64,000 bases of DNA from Sphingomonas sp. AP4-R1 (GTDB lineage Bacteria; Pseudomonadota; Alphaproteobacteria; Sphingomonadales; Sphingomonadaceae), in NCBI RefSeq assembly GCF_013113735.1, contig NZ_CP053346.1, positions 1,626,001-1,690,000 of the forward strand, given 5' to 3'. A model generated the notes under the pieces. The model was given only the letters and a program-made list of their open reading frames with translations, searched no databases and was not told the origin of the DNA. Below, in pieces: positions 36,025 to 45,839 of the stretch (its first letter is position 1; each line of letters starts with the position of its first letter). Position numbers and translations under genes: made by a program.

Positions 36025-36855
36025 TTAGCCCAGCGTCCCGCTCTCTGGCACTGTTGCCGTCCAGCCCAGTGCGCGGCTGATCGCTTCGGCGGTCGCCTTC
36101 ACCGCCGGGGCCAGTTCGCGCATGCGGTCGGGGCCGAGATAGATGCCCGCGCCCGCGATGCTGATCGCCGCCACGATCCGGCCGGAGACGTCGCGCACGG
36201 GCGCCGCGATCGCATGGATATGATCGGGCGGAGGGCCGACGTTCAGGACATGGCCCTGCGCGGCGGTGCGCTGCATCTCCGCGACCCATTCGGCCACGTC
36301 GCGATCCGATTGGGTCGCGCGCAACGCCGCTTCCAGTTCGGCGGCGTTGGCATCCAGCAGCAGAGCCTTGCCGAGGCTGGTATCCGCCAGGCGGCGGCGG
36401 GTGCCGGGCGTCGTCGTGACGGCGACGCGCTCGTTGCCCGCGCTGCGATGGAGGTGGACCGAGAAATCGCCGTCGCGCCGGCCGAGAAAGGCGGAGTGAC
36501 CCGTCTCGGCGGCGAGATCGTCGAGGTGGCGCCGCGCGATCATCAGCAGATCGGTCTGCTCCTGCGCGCGCGCGCCCAGCTGGAGCAATTTGGGGCCGGC
36601 ATGGACCTCGCCCATGGCCGAGATGGACACGAAGCGCCGGTCGGCCAGCGCCTGCACGAGACGCCACGTCGTCGTCTTGGAGAGGCCGGACTGGCGGATG
36701 AGGTCGGGCATGCGCGTGCGCTGGCCGACGATATGCTCGAGCATGTCGAGCCCGCGCTCCAGCGTCTGCGCGCCCGATCCGGTGGGCGCGGGGCGCGTCA
36801 CGGTCGCCGCGGGGGCGGACTGGTCGCTGCGATCCGACAGCTTCACTCGAAACAT
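36025..36855 (-). CDS. IclR-family transcriptional regulator
   Basis: This regulator has 276 residues from ATG 36855 (MFRVKL); a GTG nine codons earlier (36882) is possible and neither has an ideal ribosome site. The HTH reads TRMPDLIRQSGLSKTTTWRLVQALADRRFV after TLERGLDMLEHI. The ligand-binding domain contains TSLGKALLLD and IHAIAAPVRDVSGRIVAAISIAG. It sits 146 bases downstream of the GH105 gene on the same strand, so control of pectin or galacturonide genes is the likely role. It resembles the IclR at 62245. Confidence 0.9.
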   Translation of the reverse strand: MFRVKLSDRSDQSAPAATVTRPAPTGSGAQTLERGLDMLEHIVGQRTRMPDLIRQSGLSKTTTWRLVQALADRRFVSISAMGEVHAGPKLLQLGARAQEQTDLLMIARRHLDDLAAETGHSAFLGRRDGDFSVHLHRSAGNERVAVTTTPGTRRRLADTSLGKALLLDANAAELEAALRATQSDRDVAEWVAEMQRTAAQGHVLNVGPPPDHIHAIAAPVRDVSGRIVAAISIAGAGIYLGPDRMRELAPAVKATAEAISRALGWTATVPESGTLG

Positions 36856-37001
36856 CCCCTCGGTGTGGCTCCCCTCGGCCACTCTTCAGGATCCCCTATC
36901 GCCTATCCCAAGCGGCCGCGTCACCCCCTAGTTTTGGATCGGGTCCGATCGGGAGCGATTCCCGCCACGGGGTTGAGAGGCGTTTCGGTATCGGTCCGCC
37001 G

Positions 37002-38366
37002 TCACTTCCCCGCAGGCGGATCGAAGGCGAGGTCGATCATCGCCTGACGCTCGGCCATCGCGCGTTGCCAGTCGGCCAGTTGCTGGGGCGTGGCACCCAC
37101 GGGCTTTTCGTGGAACGCGATCGGCAGGCGCACCGGGCCTGCGGGATCGCGCTTCGGCTCCGGGATGGGCAGGGCCGAGACGGGGCGGCCGAGTTTCATC
37201 ACCTCCACGCCCGCCAGCAGGAAGGCGCCGGTGCCGTAGAGCGCATGATCGCCGGGCGCGGAGGGCACGGGCTGGTCGCCCGCGCGCTGGGCGAAGCCGA
37301 GCAGGCCGTCCGGCTGCACCTTGCCCGCCAGCCCCGACCAGGCGCGCTCGGCGCGCGGCAGATAGGCTTTGCGATCGAGCAGGCCGTGATTGACGCCCCA
37401 CGCCATCGCATAGGTGAAGAGTGCGGCGCCGGTCGTCTCGGGGCCCGAAGGATCCTGCGGATCGAGCAGGCTGGCGGTCCAGAGACCGTCCTCCTTGCGC
37501 TGGAGGCGGCTTACGCTGTCCATCAGCGTCTTGAAGGCGGCGATGTAGCGCGGGCGCGACGGATGATCGGCCGGCATCACGTCCAGCAGGCGGGCGAGGC
37601 CGGCCGCGACCCAGCCATTGCCCCGGCTCCAGAACAGGGGCTGGCCGTTGCGCGTCTTCAGCGAACGGAAGCGCTCGTCGCGGAAGACGAGCTTATGCTC
37701 GGGCGACCAGAGCCGATCATAGACATGCCACCACTGGGCATCCATCGCCGCCAGATAGCGGGGATCGCCGGTCTGCGCGGACAGGCGGGCGAAGACGGGC
37801 GGCGCCATGAACAGGGCATCGCACCACCACCAGACGAGCTTGCCCGGCGGAGGCGGCGTCTGGAGCAGAGCGAGTTGATAATCGAGCCGCTGGCGGAGCG
37901 GCGCGATCTCGCCCGCCTCGCCGCTGCGCGCATAGAGTTCCTCATAGACGTCGCCGATCGCGATATTGTCGGCGTCCATCATATTGTGGGGCGACCAGGC
38001 GCCGAGCATCCCGAAATTATAATGTTCGGCCACGTCGCGCGCATAGGCGCCGGCGCCCGCCGCCTCCGATTCCCGCGCGAGGCGGCCGAGGCCGATCAGG
38101 AAGGTGGCGGAGATCCAGTTGACCGTCACGGCCCGCGCCCGATTGGGCGGGATCGCGATCGGCGTGGCCTTCAGCGCATCGATCTGCGCCGCCGCCGTAT
38201 GGTTCAGCACGGCCAGCACCCGACCGGGATCGGGGATGGCGGCGGGATCGAAGCGGAATGTCTCGGCGTGATAGGCGGGCGGTGTTGCGTTTGCCGCCAT
38301 GGGCGGCACGAGGCAGGCGGCAAGGGCGCAGAGCGACAGTGCGGCGGGCATCTTCACGAGCGGCAT
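37002..38366 (-). CDS. GH105/GH88-type unsaturated rhamnogalacturonyl hydrolase
   Basis: This 454-residue enzyme with a signal peptide (MPLVKMPAALSLCALAACLVPPM) is probably periplasmic. Its (alpha/alpha)6 barrel motifs are WISATFLIGLGRLARES, MDADNIAIGDVYEEL, WWWCDALFMAPPVFARL and FWSRGNGWVAAGLARLLDV, the GH105 RGNGW signature with neighbouring acidic residues. It removes the unsaturated galacturonyl residue left by rhamnogalacturonan lyases, which fits the acetylesterase and rhamnose genes further on. ATG 38366 has GGGGGAG directly before it; ATG 38351 is an alternative. Confidence 0.88.
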   Translation of the reverse strand: MPLVKMPAALSLCALAACLVPPMAANATPPAYHAETFRFDPAAIPDPGRVLAVLNHTAAAQIDALKATPIAIPPNRARAVTVNWISATFLIGLGRLARESEAAGAGAYARDVAEHYNFGMLGAWSPHNMMDADNIAIGDVYEELYARSGEAGEIAPLRQRLDYQLALLQTPPPPGKLVWWWCDALFMAPPVFARLSAQTGDPRYLAAMDAQWWHVYDRLWSPEHKLVFRDERFRSLKTRNGQPLFWSRGNGWVAAGLARLLDVMPADHPSRPRYIAAFKTLMDSVSRLQRKEDGLWTASLLDPQDPSGPETTGAALFTYAMAWGVNHGLLDRKAYLPRAERAWSGLAGKVQPDGLLGFAQRAGDQPVPSAPGDHALYGTGAFLLAGVEVMKLGRPVSALPIPEPKRDPAGPVRLPIAFHEKPVGATPQQLADWQRAMAERQAMIDLAFDPPAGK

Positions 38367-38398
38367 CTCCCCCGGATGCGAGTTCGGCTTTTTAGTCC

Positions 38399-38488
38399 CG
38401 TTCGCCCTGAGCCTGTCGAAGAGCCGTCCTTTCCTTCTGTTGTTCCGAGAAGAAGGACGGTGCTTCGACAGGCTCAGCACGAGCGGAG
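38399..38488. repeat. Dispersed palindromic repeat, family A, copy 3
   Basis: Units CCCTGAGCCTGTCGAAGAGC and GCTTCGACAGGCTCAGCACG are in opposite orientation about 40 bases apart, with an inner inverted pair (CCGTCCTTTCCTTCT and AGAAGGACGG). The repeat fills the gap between the mutarotase 3' end and the GH105 5' end. Confidence 0.7.
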
Positions 38489-38523
38489 TTGAAGTTGGGT
38501 GGAAGGTTCAGTCCAGCCAGGCG

Positions 38524-39672
38524 TCAGCGGGCGGGTGCCACCGAGAGCTTGTAGATCATCACGTGCGAATAGGGCTTGCCCGGATCGACGCGGGCCGAAA
38601 CGAAGCTCGGCTGGTTCGGCGCGTTCGGAAATTTCTGCGGCTCCAGCGCGATGCCGTCGCCCATCCGGTACAGATGACCACCCTTGCCGAGATAGGTGCC
38701 GTCGAGGAAATTGCCGGTGTAGAATTGCACGCCGGGCTCGGTGGTGAACATCTCCAGCACGCGGCCGGACTGCGGATCCTCCAAGCGGGCGGCGAGGCCG
38801 GGCTGCGCGGTGAGGCCCTTGTCCAGCGCGAAATTGTGATCGTAGCCCTGGCCGAAGCGGATCTGCTCGTCGCGCCCGTCGCGGATCCCGTCCATCACGA
38901 CGCGCTGCTGGCGGAAATCGAAGACGGTGCCTTCCACGGGGCGCAACTCGCCCGTGGGAATCAGCGTGGCATCGACCGGCGTGTAGGCCTTGGCCGGGAT
39001 CGTCAGCAGATGGCCGGTCGCGCCCTGCGGCGCGCCTTCGCCCGCCAGATTGAAGATGCCGTGATTCGTCATGTTGATGACGGTCGGCTTGTCGGTCTTG
39101 GCCGCGAACGCGATCGTCAGCGCATTCTGCTCGTCGAGCGAATAGGTGACGGTCACGTCGAGCGTGCCGGGATAGCCCGAGGCGCCGTCCGGGCTCACCA
39201 GCCCCAGCACCAGCTTGGCGACCGGGCCGCCCGTGGCCGAGATCACCTTCCACGTTTGCTTGTCGAAGCCGTGGCCGCCGCCGTGGAGCGAATTGGTCTT
39301 GTCGTTCAGCGGCAGCGCATAGGTCTTGCCGTCGAGCGAGAAGCGGCCACCGGCGATGCGATTGGCATAGCGGCCGACCGTGACGCCGAAGAAGTTGGGC
39401 TTGCTCTCGTAAGTGGCGGCATCGTCATAGCCGAGCACCACGTCCGCGATCTTGCCCGCGCGATCGGGCCCCTTCAGCGCCTGCAGCGTGGCGCCATAGG
39501 TGAGGATGCGGGCGGAGACGCCCTTGCCGTTCGACAGCGTGATCGCCTCGATGGGCGTGCCATCCTTCAGCGTGCCGGCCGATTCGCGGTGAATGTCGGC
39601 TGCCATCGCGGGGGCGGCTGTCATAAGACCTGCCACCAGACAGATGGACCGAAGTCGAGCATTTCCCAGCAT
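38524..39672 (-). CDS. galM: Aldose 1-epimerase (galactose mutarotase), exported
   Basis: This 382-residue mutarotase interconverts alpha and beta sugar anomers. Motifs are VGRYANRIAGGRF, NSLHGGGHGFDKQTW, INMTNHGIFNLAG, GYDHNFAL with catalytic His, and MFTTEPGVQFYTGN. The signal peptide (MLGNARLRSICLVAGLMTAAPAMA, cut after AMAA) places it in the periplasm, next to a sugar transporter. It is divergent from the transporter at 39794; GGAGAGG precedes the ATG. In this setting it would supply the beta anomer to the oxidative galactose/arabinose pathway. Confidence 0.92.
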   Translation of the reverse strand: MLGNARLRSICLVAGLMTAAPAMAADIHRESAGTLKDGTPIEAITLSNGKGVSARILTYGATLQALKGPDRAGKIADVVLGYDDAATYESKPNFFGVTVGRYANRIAGGRFSLDGKTYALPLNDKTNSLHGGGHGFDKQTWKVISATGGPVAKLVLGLVSPDGASGYPGTLDVTVTYSLDEQNALTIAFAAKTDKPTVINMTNHGIFNLAGEGAPQGATGHLLTIPAKAYTPVDATLIPTGELRPVEGTVFDFRQQRVVMDGIRDGRDEQIRFGQGYDHNFALDKGLTAQPGLAARLEDPQSGRVLEMFTTEPGVQFYTGNFLDGTYLGKGGHLYRMGDGIALEPQKFPNAPNQPSFVSARVDPGKPYSHVMIYKLSVAPAR

Positions 39673-39718
39673 TTCCTCTCCTGACGACGCCGTTGACGCA
39701 TCCCTCGCCGCTATCTAG

Positions 39719-39726
39719 TCCGACAA
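39719..39726 (+). promoter_or_regulatory. Motif TCCGACAA between galM and transporter
   Basis: This octamer lies 68 bases before the transporter start, in the divergent control region. The same half-site with one variable base (TCNGACAA) appears just upstream of the aldehyde dehydrogenase (42115) and twice, as a palindrome, at 50598. It could be a binding site for the nearby GntR regulator. Confidence 0.35.
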
Positions 39727-39793
39727 ATTAGTGCAGGACAAGCGCCGAACCGCGAGGAGGCGGAGTCGCTCGTCCGATAAGGAGACGGACCGA

Positions 39794-41086
39794 ATGCCAG
39801 CCCCGATCAACGCCCCGGCCGCGAACCCAGCCGGATCGTCCGGCCCGCAGAAAAGCTACGGCCCGGCCCTGAGCCTGCTCGCCAGCCTCTTCTTCATGTG
39901 GGGCTTCATCACCGTCATCAACAATACGCTGCTGCCGCATCTGCGCAGCGTGTTCGACCTGAGCTACACGCAGACGACGCTGATCGAGAGCGTGTGGTTC
40001 ATCGCCTATTTCTTCGCCTCGATCCCCTCGGCCAAGCTGATCGAGCGGATCGGCTACCAGAAGTCGCTCGTCGCCGGCCTCGGCATCATGGCGGTGGGCG
40101 CGCTGGGCATGATCCTGGCGGCGTCGATCCCGTCCTATGGCGTCACGCTGGTGATGCTGTTCGTGATCGCGAGCGGCATCACGTTGCTGCAGGTGGCGGC
40201 CAATCCCTATGTCGCCGTGATCGGCGCGCCGGAAACCGCCTCGTCGCGCCTCAATCTGGTGCAGGCGATGAATTCGGCGGGCACGATGCTGGCCCCGGCG
40301 TTCGGCGCCTACCTGATCCTCGGCCGTTCGGTGAGCGGCACCGCCAAGGAAGGCGCCGCGCTCACGCAGGCGCAGCGTCTGGCCGACGCGCATTCGGTGG
40401 TGCTGCCCTATCTGCTCGTCGCGGTGGTGCTGCTGATCCTCGCGGTGGTGATCGCCCGATTCCCGCTGCCGGCGATCGGGCAGGGCGCGACCAGCCGTGT
40501 CGACAAGGAAGCGCGCAAGAGCCTGTCACTCTGGAAGCATCGCGCGCTCGTCCTCGGCATCCCGACGATGGTCGCCTATCTGCTGGCCGAGATCGGCGTG
40601 GCCAATCTGTTCGTCAATTTCGTCAGCCAGCCGCAGATTGCGGACCTCACCCACGAGCAGGCCGGCAAGTATCTGACCCTGCTGTGGGGCGGCATGATGG
40701 TCGGCCGCTTCGTCGGCTCGGCCGTGATGCAGAAGTTCCGCGCGGAAGACGTGCTGGCCGTGTTCGCGGCCGGCGCGCTGATCGTGATGCTGATCGTGCT
40801 GGCCTCCAGCGGCCATGTCGCGATGTGGGCGCTGATTTCGGTCGGACTGTTCCACTCGATCATGTTCCCGACGATCTTCACGCTCGCGATCCGCGGCCTC
40901 GGCCCGCTGACCGAGGAAGGTTCGGGCCTGATGATCATGGCGATCGCCGGCGGCGCGCTCGTGTTCGTGCAGGGGCTGCTGGCCGATCATTTCGGCCTGC
41001 AGGCCTCGTTCGGCCTGACCGTGGCGTGCGAGGTCGTGACCCTGGCCTATGCGCTGTGGGGCGCGCGGGTGAAGGCCGAGGGATAA
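39794..41086 (+). CDS. MFS sugar/proton symporter (FucP/glucose-galactose type)
   Basis: This 430-residue protein has 12 predicted helices. The N-terminal half has LLASLFFMWGFITVINNTLLPHL (first 20 residues of it suffice to place it in the FucP group), KLIERIGYQKSLVAGLGIM and LLQVAANPYVAVIG; the C-terminal half has MMVGRFVGSAVM. It imports a monosaccharide, perhaps galactose or arabinose, given galM and the oxidative genes beside it. ATG 39794 has AAGGAG nine bases upstream; an in-frame earlier start at 39731 lacks one. Confidence 0.9.
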   Translation: MPAPINAPAANPAGSSGPQKSYGPALSLLASLFFMWGFITVINNTLLPHLRSVFDLSYTQTTLIESVWFIAYFFASIPSAKLIERIGYQKSLVAGLGIMAVGALGMILAASIPSYGVTLVMLFVIASGITLLQVAANPYVAVIGAPETASSRLNLVQAMNSAGTMLAPAFGAYLILGRSVSGTAKEGAALTQAQRLADAHSVVLPYLLVAVVLLILAVVIARFPLPAIGQGATSRVDKEARKSLSLWKHRALVLGIPTMVAYLLAEIGVANLFVNFVSQPQIADLTHEQAGKYLTLLWGGMMVGRFVGSAVMQKFRAEDVLAVFAAGALIVMLIVLASSGHVAMWALISVGLFHSIMFPTIFTLAIRGLGPLTEEGSGLMIMAIAGGALVFVQGLLADHFGLQASFGLTVACEVVTLAYALWGARVKAEG

Positions 41087-41149
41087 GCGGTTCGCCCGCT
41101 CATCCGGTTGGGATGAGCGGGCCGGCTGCCCTTCGAGCAACATACCCCT

Positions 41150-41236
41150 CGTTCGTCCTGAGCGAAGTCGAAGGACGTGCCCCCAGGCGATGTCGTTTGA
41201 AGCCCGTCCTTCGACTTCGCTCAGGACGAACGGTTT
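41150..41236. repeat. Dispersed palindromic repeat, family A, copy 4, ending in a T-run
   Basis: CTGAGCGAAGTCGAAGGACG and GTCCTTCGACTTCGCTCAGG are inverted and separated by GATGTCGTTTGAAGCC. The forward-strand end runs into TTTTTT (41234-41239), so this copy may terminate the transporter transcript. Nothing else is seen in 41087-41278. Confidence 0.7.
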
Positions 41237-41278
41237 TTTCTCGTCATTGCGAGTGAGGGGGCTCAGGAGGCCGGGGCC

Positions 41279-42052
41279 TCACCCCACCATATTGGCGGTA
41301 TCGTCCAGCGCGAGCGCGACCAGCACGCGCATCGCTTCCGCTGCCGCATCGGGATCGCCCGCCGCGATCGCATCATAGACGCGGGCGTGATCGGGGATGG
41401 CATTGCGCGGCAGAGGCTGGCCGCGCTGCTTGAACACCGTCGTCCAGCTCACCGCCGCGCCGATGCTGGCGCTCAGCACGATGATCGCGTCGTTGCGCGT
41501 GGCCTGCAGGATCGCGCGGTGGAAATCGCGATCGGCCGCGCGGCCCTCGTCCGTCGCCAGCGTATGCTGGCGCATCGCGGCCAATGCATCGCGCATCATC
41601 TTCAGATCGGTCCGGTCGCGCCGCTCGGCCGCCAGACGCGCCGCGGCGGGCTCGATGATCGAGCGCAGCTCGAACAGGTTGCGTACGAAATTCATGTGCG
41701 GCTGGCCGGAAAAGGCCCAGGCCAGCACGTCGGGGTCGAGCAGATTCCAGCGCGAGCGCGGCAGGACGCGCGTGCCCGCCTTGGGCTTGCTTTCGACCAG
41801 CCCCTTGGCGACCAGCACCTGCACCGCCTCGCGATAGGCGGTGCGCGAGACGTCGAGGCTTTCGGAGAAGGCGACTTCGCCCTCCAGCCGATCGCCGGGC
41901 GCATAATCGCCGCCCACGATCGCGCGCCCCAATTTGTTGGCGATGGCGCCATGCAGCCGCCGTCCCGTGCCGCGACGCGCGCGCCCGACGGTGGCCGGCT
42001 CCGCCGCATCCGCGCTGTTTATCCCGTCCAGATCGGGTCCCGTTCGCTCCAT
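41279..42052 (-). CDS. GntR-family (FadR/FCD type) regulator of the arabinose block
   Basis: This 257-residue protein begins [10 protein letters not shown]; an ATG ten codons earlier (42082) is possible. The winged HTH reads [31 protein letters not shown], and the FCD ligand domain contains [19 protein letters not shown] and [15 protein letters not shown]. It is divergent from the semialdehyde dehydrogenase operon with fewer than 75 bases between, the classic layout of a local repressor. A sugar acid such as arabonate or a keto-deoxy acid would be the inducer by analogy. Confidence 0.9.
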   Translation of the reverse strand: MERTGPDLDGINSADAAEPATVGRARRGTGRRLHGAIANKLGRAIVGGDYAPGDRLEGEVAFSESLDVSRTAYREAVQVLVAKGLVESKPKAGTRVLPRSRWNLLDPDVLAWAFSGQPHMNFVRNLFELRSIIEPAAARLAAERRDRTDLKMMRDALAAMRQHTLATDEGRAADRDFHRAILQATRNDAIIVLSASIGAAVSWTTVFKQRGQPLPRNAIPDHARVYDAIAAGDPDAAAEAMRVLVALALDDTANMVG

Positions 42053-42114
42053 CGCGCGTATCAGTGCCCGAGTCGGATGCATCGGGCAATTGCCACCCGC
42101 ATTCGGCGCGCTTA

Positions 42115-42122
42115 TTGTCCGA
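42115..42122 (+). promoter_or_regulatory. Motif TTGTCCGA before the semialdehyde dehydrogenase
   Basis: This is the inverted form of TCGGACAA, three bases before the ATG at 42126, within the GntR/dehydrogenase divergent region. It belongs to the TCNGACAA set also seen at 39719 and 50598. Confidence 0.35.
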
Positions 42123-42125
42123 GTA

Positions 42126-43601
42126 ATGAGCAGCACCCCGATCCTCCCCGCCGTCGAAGCCGCCTGTGTCGCCGCCGAGGCCGCCTTCGACACCTATCGC
42201 GCCACGAGCCGGGAGGCGCGCGCCGCCTTCCTCGAGCGGATCGGCGACGAGATCATGGCCATCGGCGCAGACCTGATCGAGACGGCCTCGCGCGAATCGG
42301 GCCTGCCGACCGCGCGGCTGGAGGGCGAGCGCGGCCGCACCGTCGGCCAGCTGAAATTGTTCGCCAGCGTCGTGCGCGCGGGCCTCTGGATGGGCGTGCG
42401 GATCGATCCCGCGCTGCCGGAGCGCACGCCGCTGCCGCGCCCGGACCTGCGCCTGCGCATGATCCCGCTGGGCCCGGTCGCCGTGTTCGGCGCGTCGAAC
42501 TTCCCGCTCGCTTTCTCCACGGCGGGCGGTGACACCGCCTCCGCGCTCGCCGCCGGTTGCCCGGTGGTGGTGAAGGGCCATCCCGCGCATCCGGCGACGG
42601 GCGAACTGGTCGCCGCCGCCATCCGCCGCGCGGTCGCGGCCTGCGGCATGCCGGAGGGCGTGTTCGGCCATGTGACGGGTGCGGGCAACGATGTCGGCGT
42701 GGCGCTGGTGCAGGATCCGCGCATCACGGCGGTGGGCTTCACCGGATCGCGCGGCGGCGGTCTTGCGCTCGCCAAGCTGGTCCAGTCGCGTCCGGTGCCG
42801 ATCCCGATCTATGCCGAGATGTCGAGCATCAATCCGGTGCTGCTGATGCCGGCGGCGCTGGCCGCGCGCGGTGCGGCGCTCGGCACGGCCTTCGCCCAGT
42901 CGGTGACGATGGGCGTCGGCCAGTTCTGTACCAATCCCGGCCTGCTGATCGCGATCGAGAGCGAAGGCCTCGAAGCCTTCGTGCAGTCGGCGAGCGCGGC
43001 GCTGACGGGGGCCGCCGCCGGCCAGATGCTGACGCAGGGCATTCACGACGCATACGACAAGGGCGCCGAGGCGCTGGCCGGGAGCGCCGATGTCGAGACG
43101 CTGGCGCGCGGCCTGGAGGGCGATCGCAGCGATTTCGGTCGCGCCGCTTTCTTCTCGACCACGGCGGAAGCCTTCCTCGCCAATCCGGCGCTGGGGCATG
43201 AGGTGTTCGGTCCCTCGTCGATCCTCGTCCGCTGCAAGGACGAGGCGGAACTGAAGGCCGTAATCGCGGGCGCCGAAGGCCAGCTGACCGCGACCCTGCA
43301 CATGGACGATGGCGACGAGGCGCTGGCCGAGGCGGTGCTGCCTTTGCTGGAGCGCAAGGTCGGCCGTATCCTCGTCAATGGCTGGCCCACGGGTGTCGAG
43401 GTGACGCATGCGATGGTGCATGGCGGGCCGTTCCCGGCGACGTCGGACGCGCGCACCACCTCGGTCGGCACGCTGGCGATCGATCGCTTCCTGCGCCCCG
43501 TCTCCTACCAGAATTTCGGGCAGGCGCTGCTGCCGCCCGAGCTTCGCGACGGCGCGGCGGATGTGCCGAAGCTGATCGACGGGAAACCCTCGCTCGGCTG
43601 A
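42126..43601 (+). CDS. NADP-type 2-oxoglutarate semialdehyde dehydrogenase (aldehyde dehydrogenase family)
   Basis: This 491-residue enzyme oxidises 2-oxoglutarate semialdehyde (2,5-dioxopentanoate) to 2-oxoglutarate, the last step of oxidative pentose degradation. It shows [50 protein letters not shown], general base Glu in [10 protein letters not shown], and nucleophile Cys in [10 protein letters not shown]. The ATG at 42126 is chosen because the extension back to 41934 lies within the divergent GntR gene. It heads the run dehydrogenase, AraD1, sugar dehydrogenase, arabinofuranosidase, which defines its substrate. Confidence 0.9.
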   Translation: MSSTPILPAVEAACVAAEAAFDTYRATSREARAAFLERIGDEIMAIGADLIETASRESGLPTARLEGERGRTVGQLKLFASVVRAGLWMGVRIDPALPERTPLPRPDLRLRMIPLGPVAVFGASNFPLAFSTAGGDTASALAAGCPVVVKGHPAHPATGELVAAAIRRAVAACGMPEGVFGHVTGAGNDVGVALVQDPRITAVGFTGSRGGGLALAKLVQSRPVPIPIYAEMSSINPVLLMPAALAARGAALGTAFAQSVTMGVGQFCTNPGLLIAIESEGLEAFVQSASAALTGAAAGQMLTQGIHDAYDKGAEALAGSADVETLARGLEGDRSDFGRAAFFSTTAEAFLANPALGHEVFGPSSILVRCKDEAELKAVIAGAEGQLTATLHMDDGDEALAEAVLPLLERKVGRILVNGWPTGVEVTHAMVHGGPFPATSDARTTSVGTLAIDRFLRPVSYQNFGQALLPPELRDGAADVPKLIDGKPSLG

Positions 43602-43686
43602 GAAAACACCAGACGAAGCCCGGCCGGGCGCCATTCAGAACAAGACCCGGCCGGGCATGATCCCCCATAGGAAGAGAGAAGAGCGG

Positions 43687-44688
43687 ATGAGCCTGAGGCT
43701 GCTGCAGCATCGTGATGAAAATGGCGCGCGTTCCGTGATCGCGGCGCAGGGCGATCGGGCGACGATCGTCCCGGGTGCCACCAGCGTGCGAGAGCTGGCG
43801 CTGGCGGCGATCGCGGCGAGCCAGAGCCTGGCCGAAGCGGTGGCGGCAGCGGGCGAAGGCGCCGAGGTGGATCTGGCGGCGGCGCACGCGGCCGGCCGCC
43901 TGATCGCGCCGATCGACCATCCCGATACGGCGCACGTGATCCTGACGGGCACCGGCCTCACCCATCTCGGCTCGGCCGAGGGGCGCGACAAGATGCACAA
44001 GGCGGCCGCCGCGGCCGAGACGCTGACCGACAGCATGCGCATGTTCCTCGAAGGCCTCGAGGGCGGCAAGCCCGGCGCGGGTGCGATCGGCCAGCAACCC
44101 GAATGGTTCTACAAGGGCGACGGCCAGCAGCTGGTCGATCCCGGCGCGCCGCTGACGATGCCGAGCTTCGCCAAGGATGGCGGCGAGGAACCGGAACTGG
44201 CGGGCGTCTATCTGATCGGCGACGACGGCACGCCCTATCGGCTGGGCCTGTGCCTTGCCAACGAGTTCAGCGATCATGTGACCGAGCGGCACAATTATCT
44301 GTGGCTCGCCCATTCGAAGCTGCGCCAGGCCTCGATCGGGCCGGAGCTGCTGGTGGGCGATGCGCCCACGGATGTGCGCGGCGCCAGCCGGATCAAGCGC
44401 GACGGCGCGGTGATCTGGGAAAAGCCGTTCCTGTCGGGTGAGGACAACATGTCCCACACGCTCGCCAACCTCGAACATCATCATTTCAAATATGATCTGT
44501 TCCGGCGGCCGGGCGATCTGCACGTCCACTTCTTCGGCACGGCGACGCTCTCGTTCAGCGACGGCATCGCCACCCAGCCGGGTGACGTGTTCGAGATCGA
44601 GGCGGCGCCCTTCACGCTGCCGCTCGCCAATCCGCTGGCGCGTGCGCCCGGCGATGCGGCGGTGCCTTCGGTCGTGAAGGCGCTCTGA
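43687..44688 (+). CDS. AraD1/FAH-family 2-keto-3-deoxy-L-arabonate dehydratase
   Basis: This 333-residue member of the fumarylacetoacetase superfamily is of the AraD1 (GguC) type. It contains VILTGTGLTHLGSAEGRDKMHK, EWFYKGDG, YLIGDDGTPYRLGLCLANEFSDHV (metal-site Glu/Asp), YLWLAHSKLRQASIGPELL and DVFEIEAAPF. In the pathway it converts 2-keto-3-deoxyarabonate to 2-oxoglutarate semialdehyde. It follows the semialdehyde dehydrogenase by 85 bases and its stop overlaps the next start (TGATG). Function is inferred from family and position. Confidence 0.85.
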   Translation: MSLRLLQHRDENGARSVIAAQGDRATIVPGATSVRELALAAIAASQSLAEAVAAAGEGAEVDLAAAHAAGRLIAPIDHPDTAHVILTGTGLTHLGSAEGRDKMHKAAAAAETLTDSMRMFLEGLEGGKPGAGAIGQQPEWFYKGDGQQLVDPGAPLTMPSFAKDGGEEPELAGVYLIGDDGTPYRLGLCLANEFSDHVTERHNYLWLAHSKLRQASIGPELLVGDAPTDVRGASRIKRDGAVIWEKPFLSGEDNMSHTLANLEHHHFKYDLFRRPGDLHVHFFGTATLSFSDGIATQPGDVFEIEAAPFTLPLANPLARAPGDAAVPSVVKAL

Positions 44689-45617
44689 TGCTCGGGCCGA
44701 TCCGCGTGGCCGTCGTCGGCATGGGCAAGATCGCCCACGATCAGCATCTGCCCTCCATCTTCGGCAATGCCGATTTCCAGCTGGCGGCCACCGTCAGCTC
44801 GCGCGGCGAGGCCACGGGCGGCGTGCCCTTGTTCCGCACGCTGGACGAACTGCTGGCGAGCGACACCGCGTTCGACGCGGTCGCGCTCTGCACGCCGCCG
44901 CAGGTGCGCTATGCGCTGGCGCAGGCGTCGATCGCGGCGGGCAAGCATGTGTTCCTCGAAAAGCCGCCGGGCGCCACGCTCGCCGAAGTGGCGGTGCTGG
45001 AGCAATATGCGAAGGCGGCGGGCGTCACCCTCTTCGCCAGCTGGCATTCGCGCTATGCGGCGGGTGTCGGCGCGGCGCGCGCCTGGCTGGCGGGCCGCGA
45101 CATTCACAGCGCCTCGATCGTGTGGCGCGAGGATGTGCGCGTCTGGCATCCGGGGCAGGCGTGGATCTGGGAGCCGGGCGGCCTCGGCGTGTTCGATCCC
45201 GGCATCAACGCGCTCTCGATCGCGACGCATATCCTGCCGCGTCCGTTCTTTTTGGAGGAAGGCACGCTGTCGCTTCCGGCCAACCGCGCCGCGCCGATCG
45301 CGGCGATGCTGAGCTTCCGCGATGCGCACGGTACGCCGATTGCGATGGACCTCGACTGGCGCCAGACCGGCCCGCAGACGTGGGACATCACGGTGGAGAC
45401 GGATGCGGGCACGCTGAAGCTCTCGAAGGGCGGTGCCGAACTCTATCTGCCGGACGGCGAGCATAAGAGCGAGGATCACGAATATCCGGGCCTCTATGCG
45501 CGCTTCGCCCATCTGGTGAAGGCGGGCGAGAGCGACGTCGACATTTCGCCGATGCGTCTGGTGGCCGACGCCTTCCTGCGCGGCCGCCGCGAACTGGTCG
45601 AGGAGTTTCACGACTAA
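44688..45617 (+). CDS. L-arabinose/D-galactose 1-dehydrogenase (Gfo/Idh/MocA family)
   Basis: This 309-residue NAD(P)-dependent enzyme oxidises the C1 of arabinose or galactose to the lactone. It shows Rossmann motif VAVVGMGKIAHDQHLP, the family EKP in GKHVFLEKPPGATLAE, and WHPGQAWIWEPGGLGVFDPG (proposed catalytic Asp and His region), closely resembling, by memory, AraA of Azospirillum and galactose dehydrogenase of Pseudomonas. Such enzymes accept both sugars, matching the presence of arabonate and DgoK/DgoA branches here. It overlaps the preceding gene by one base. Confidence 0.9.
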   Translation: MLGPIRVAVVGMGKIAHDQHLPSIFGNADFQLAATVSSRGEATGGVPLFRTLDELLASDTAFDAVALCTPPQVRYALAQASIAAGKHVFLEKPPGATLAEVAVLEQYAKAAGVTLFASWHSRYAAGVGAARAWLAGRDIHSASIVWREDVRVWHPGQAWIWEPGGLGVFDPGINALSIATHILPRPFFLEEGTLSLPANRAAPIAAMLSFRDAHGTPIAMDLDWRQTGPQTWDITVETDAGTLKLSKGGAELYLPDGEHKSEDHEYPGLYARFAHLVKAGESDVDISPMRLVADAFLRGRRELVEEFHD

Positions 45618-45639
45618 GGGGGGCTCTGCTCCCCAAGGC

Positions 45640-45720
45640 CCGTTCGTTCCGAGCGAAGTCGAAGAACGTGCTGCGAACGCAGCGCCTGAAGCCCGTGCTT
45701 CGACAGGCTCAGCACGAACG
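45640..45720. repeat. Dispersed palindromic repeat, family A, copy 5
   Basis: CCGAGCGAAGTCGAAGAACG and GTGCTTCGACAGGCTCAGCA are in inverse orientation, separated by GCGCCTGAAGCCC. It lies between the sugar dehydrogenase and the arabinofuranosidase, so the latter may have its own promoter in 45721-45839, where I see no clear boxes. Confidence 0.7.
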
Positions 45721-45839
45721 GATCAGGGGGCACATACTTCTCAGGAAGAGGGGAGAGCGCAGGGGCAACGAACCCTGCCAGCCCCGACAGGAACGAATAA
45801 CCGGCCAGACCGGCCGGGCGAACAGGAGGGAAATCGCTG

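Noticed and set aside
38367..38480. N-terminal extension of the GH105 gene
   Set aside because: The extra residues are translated from repeat family A; the ATG at 38366 starts a clear signal peptide.
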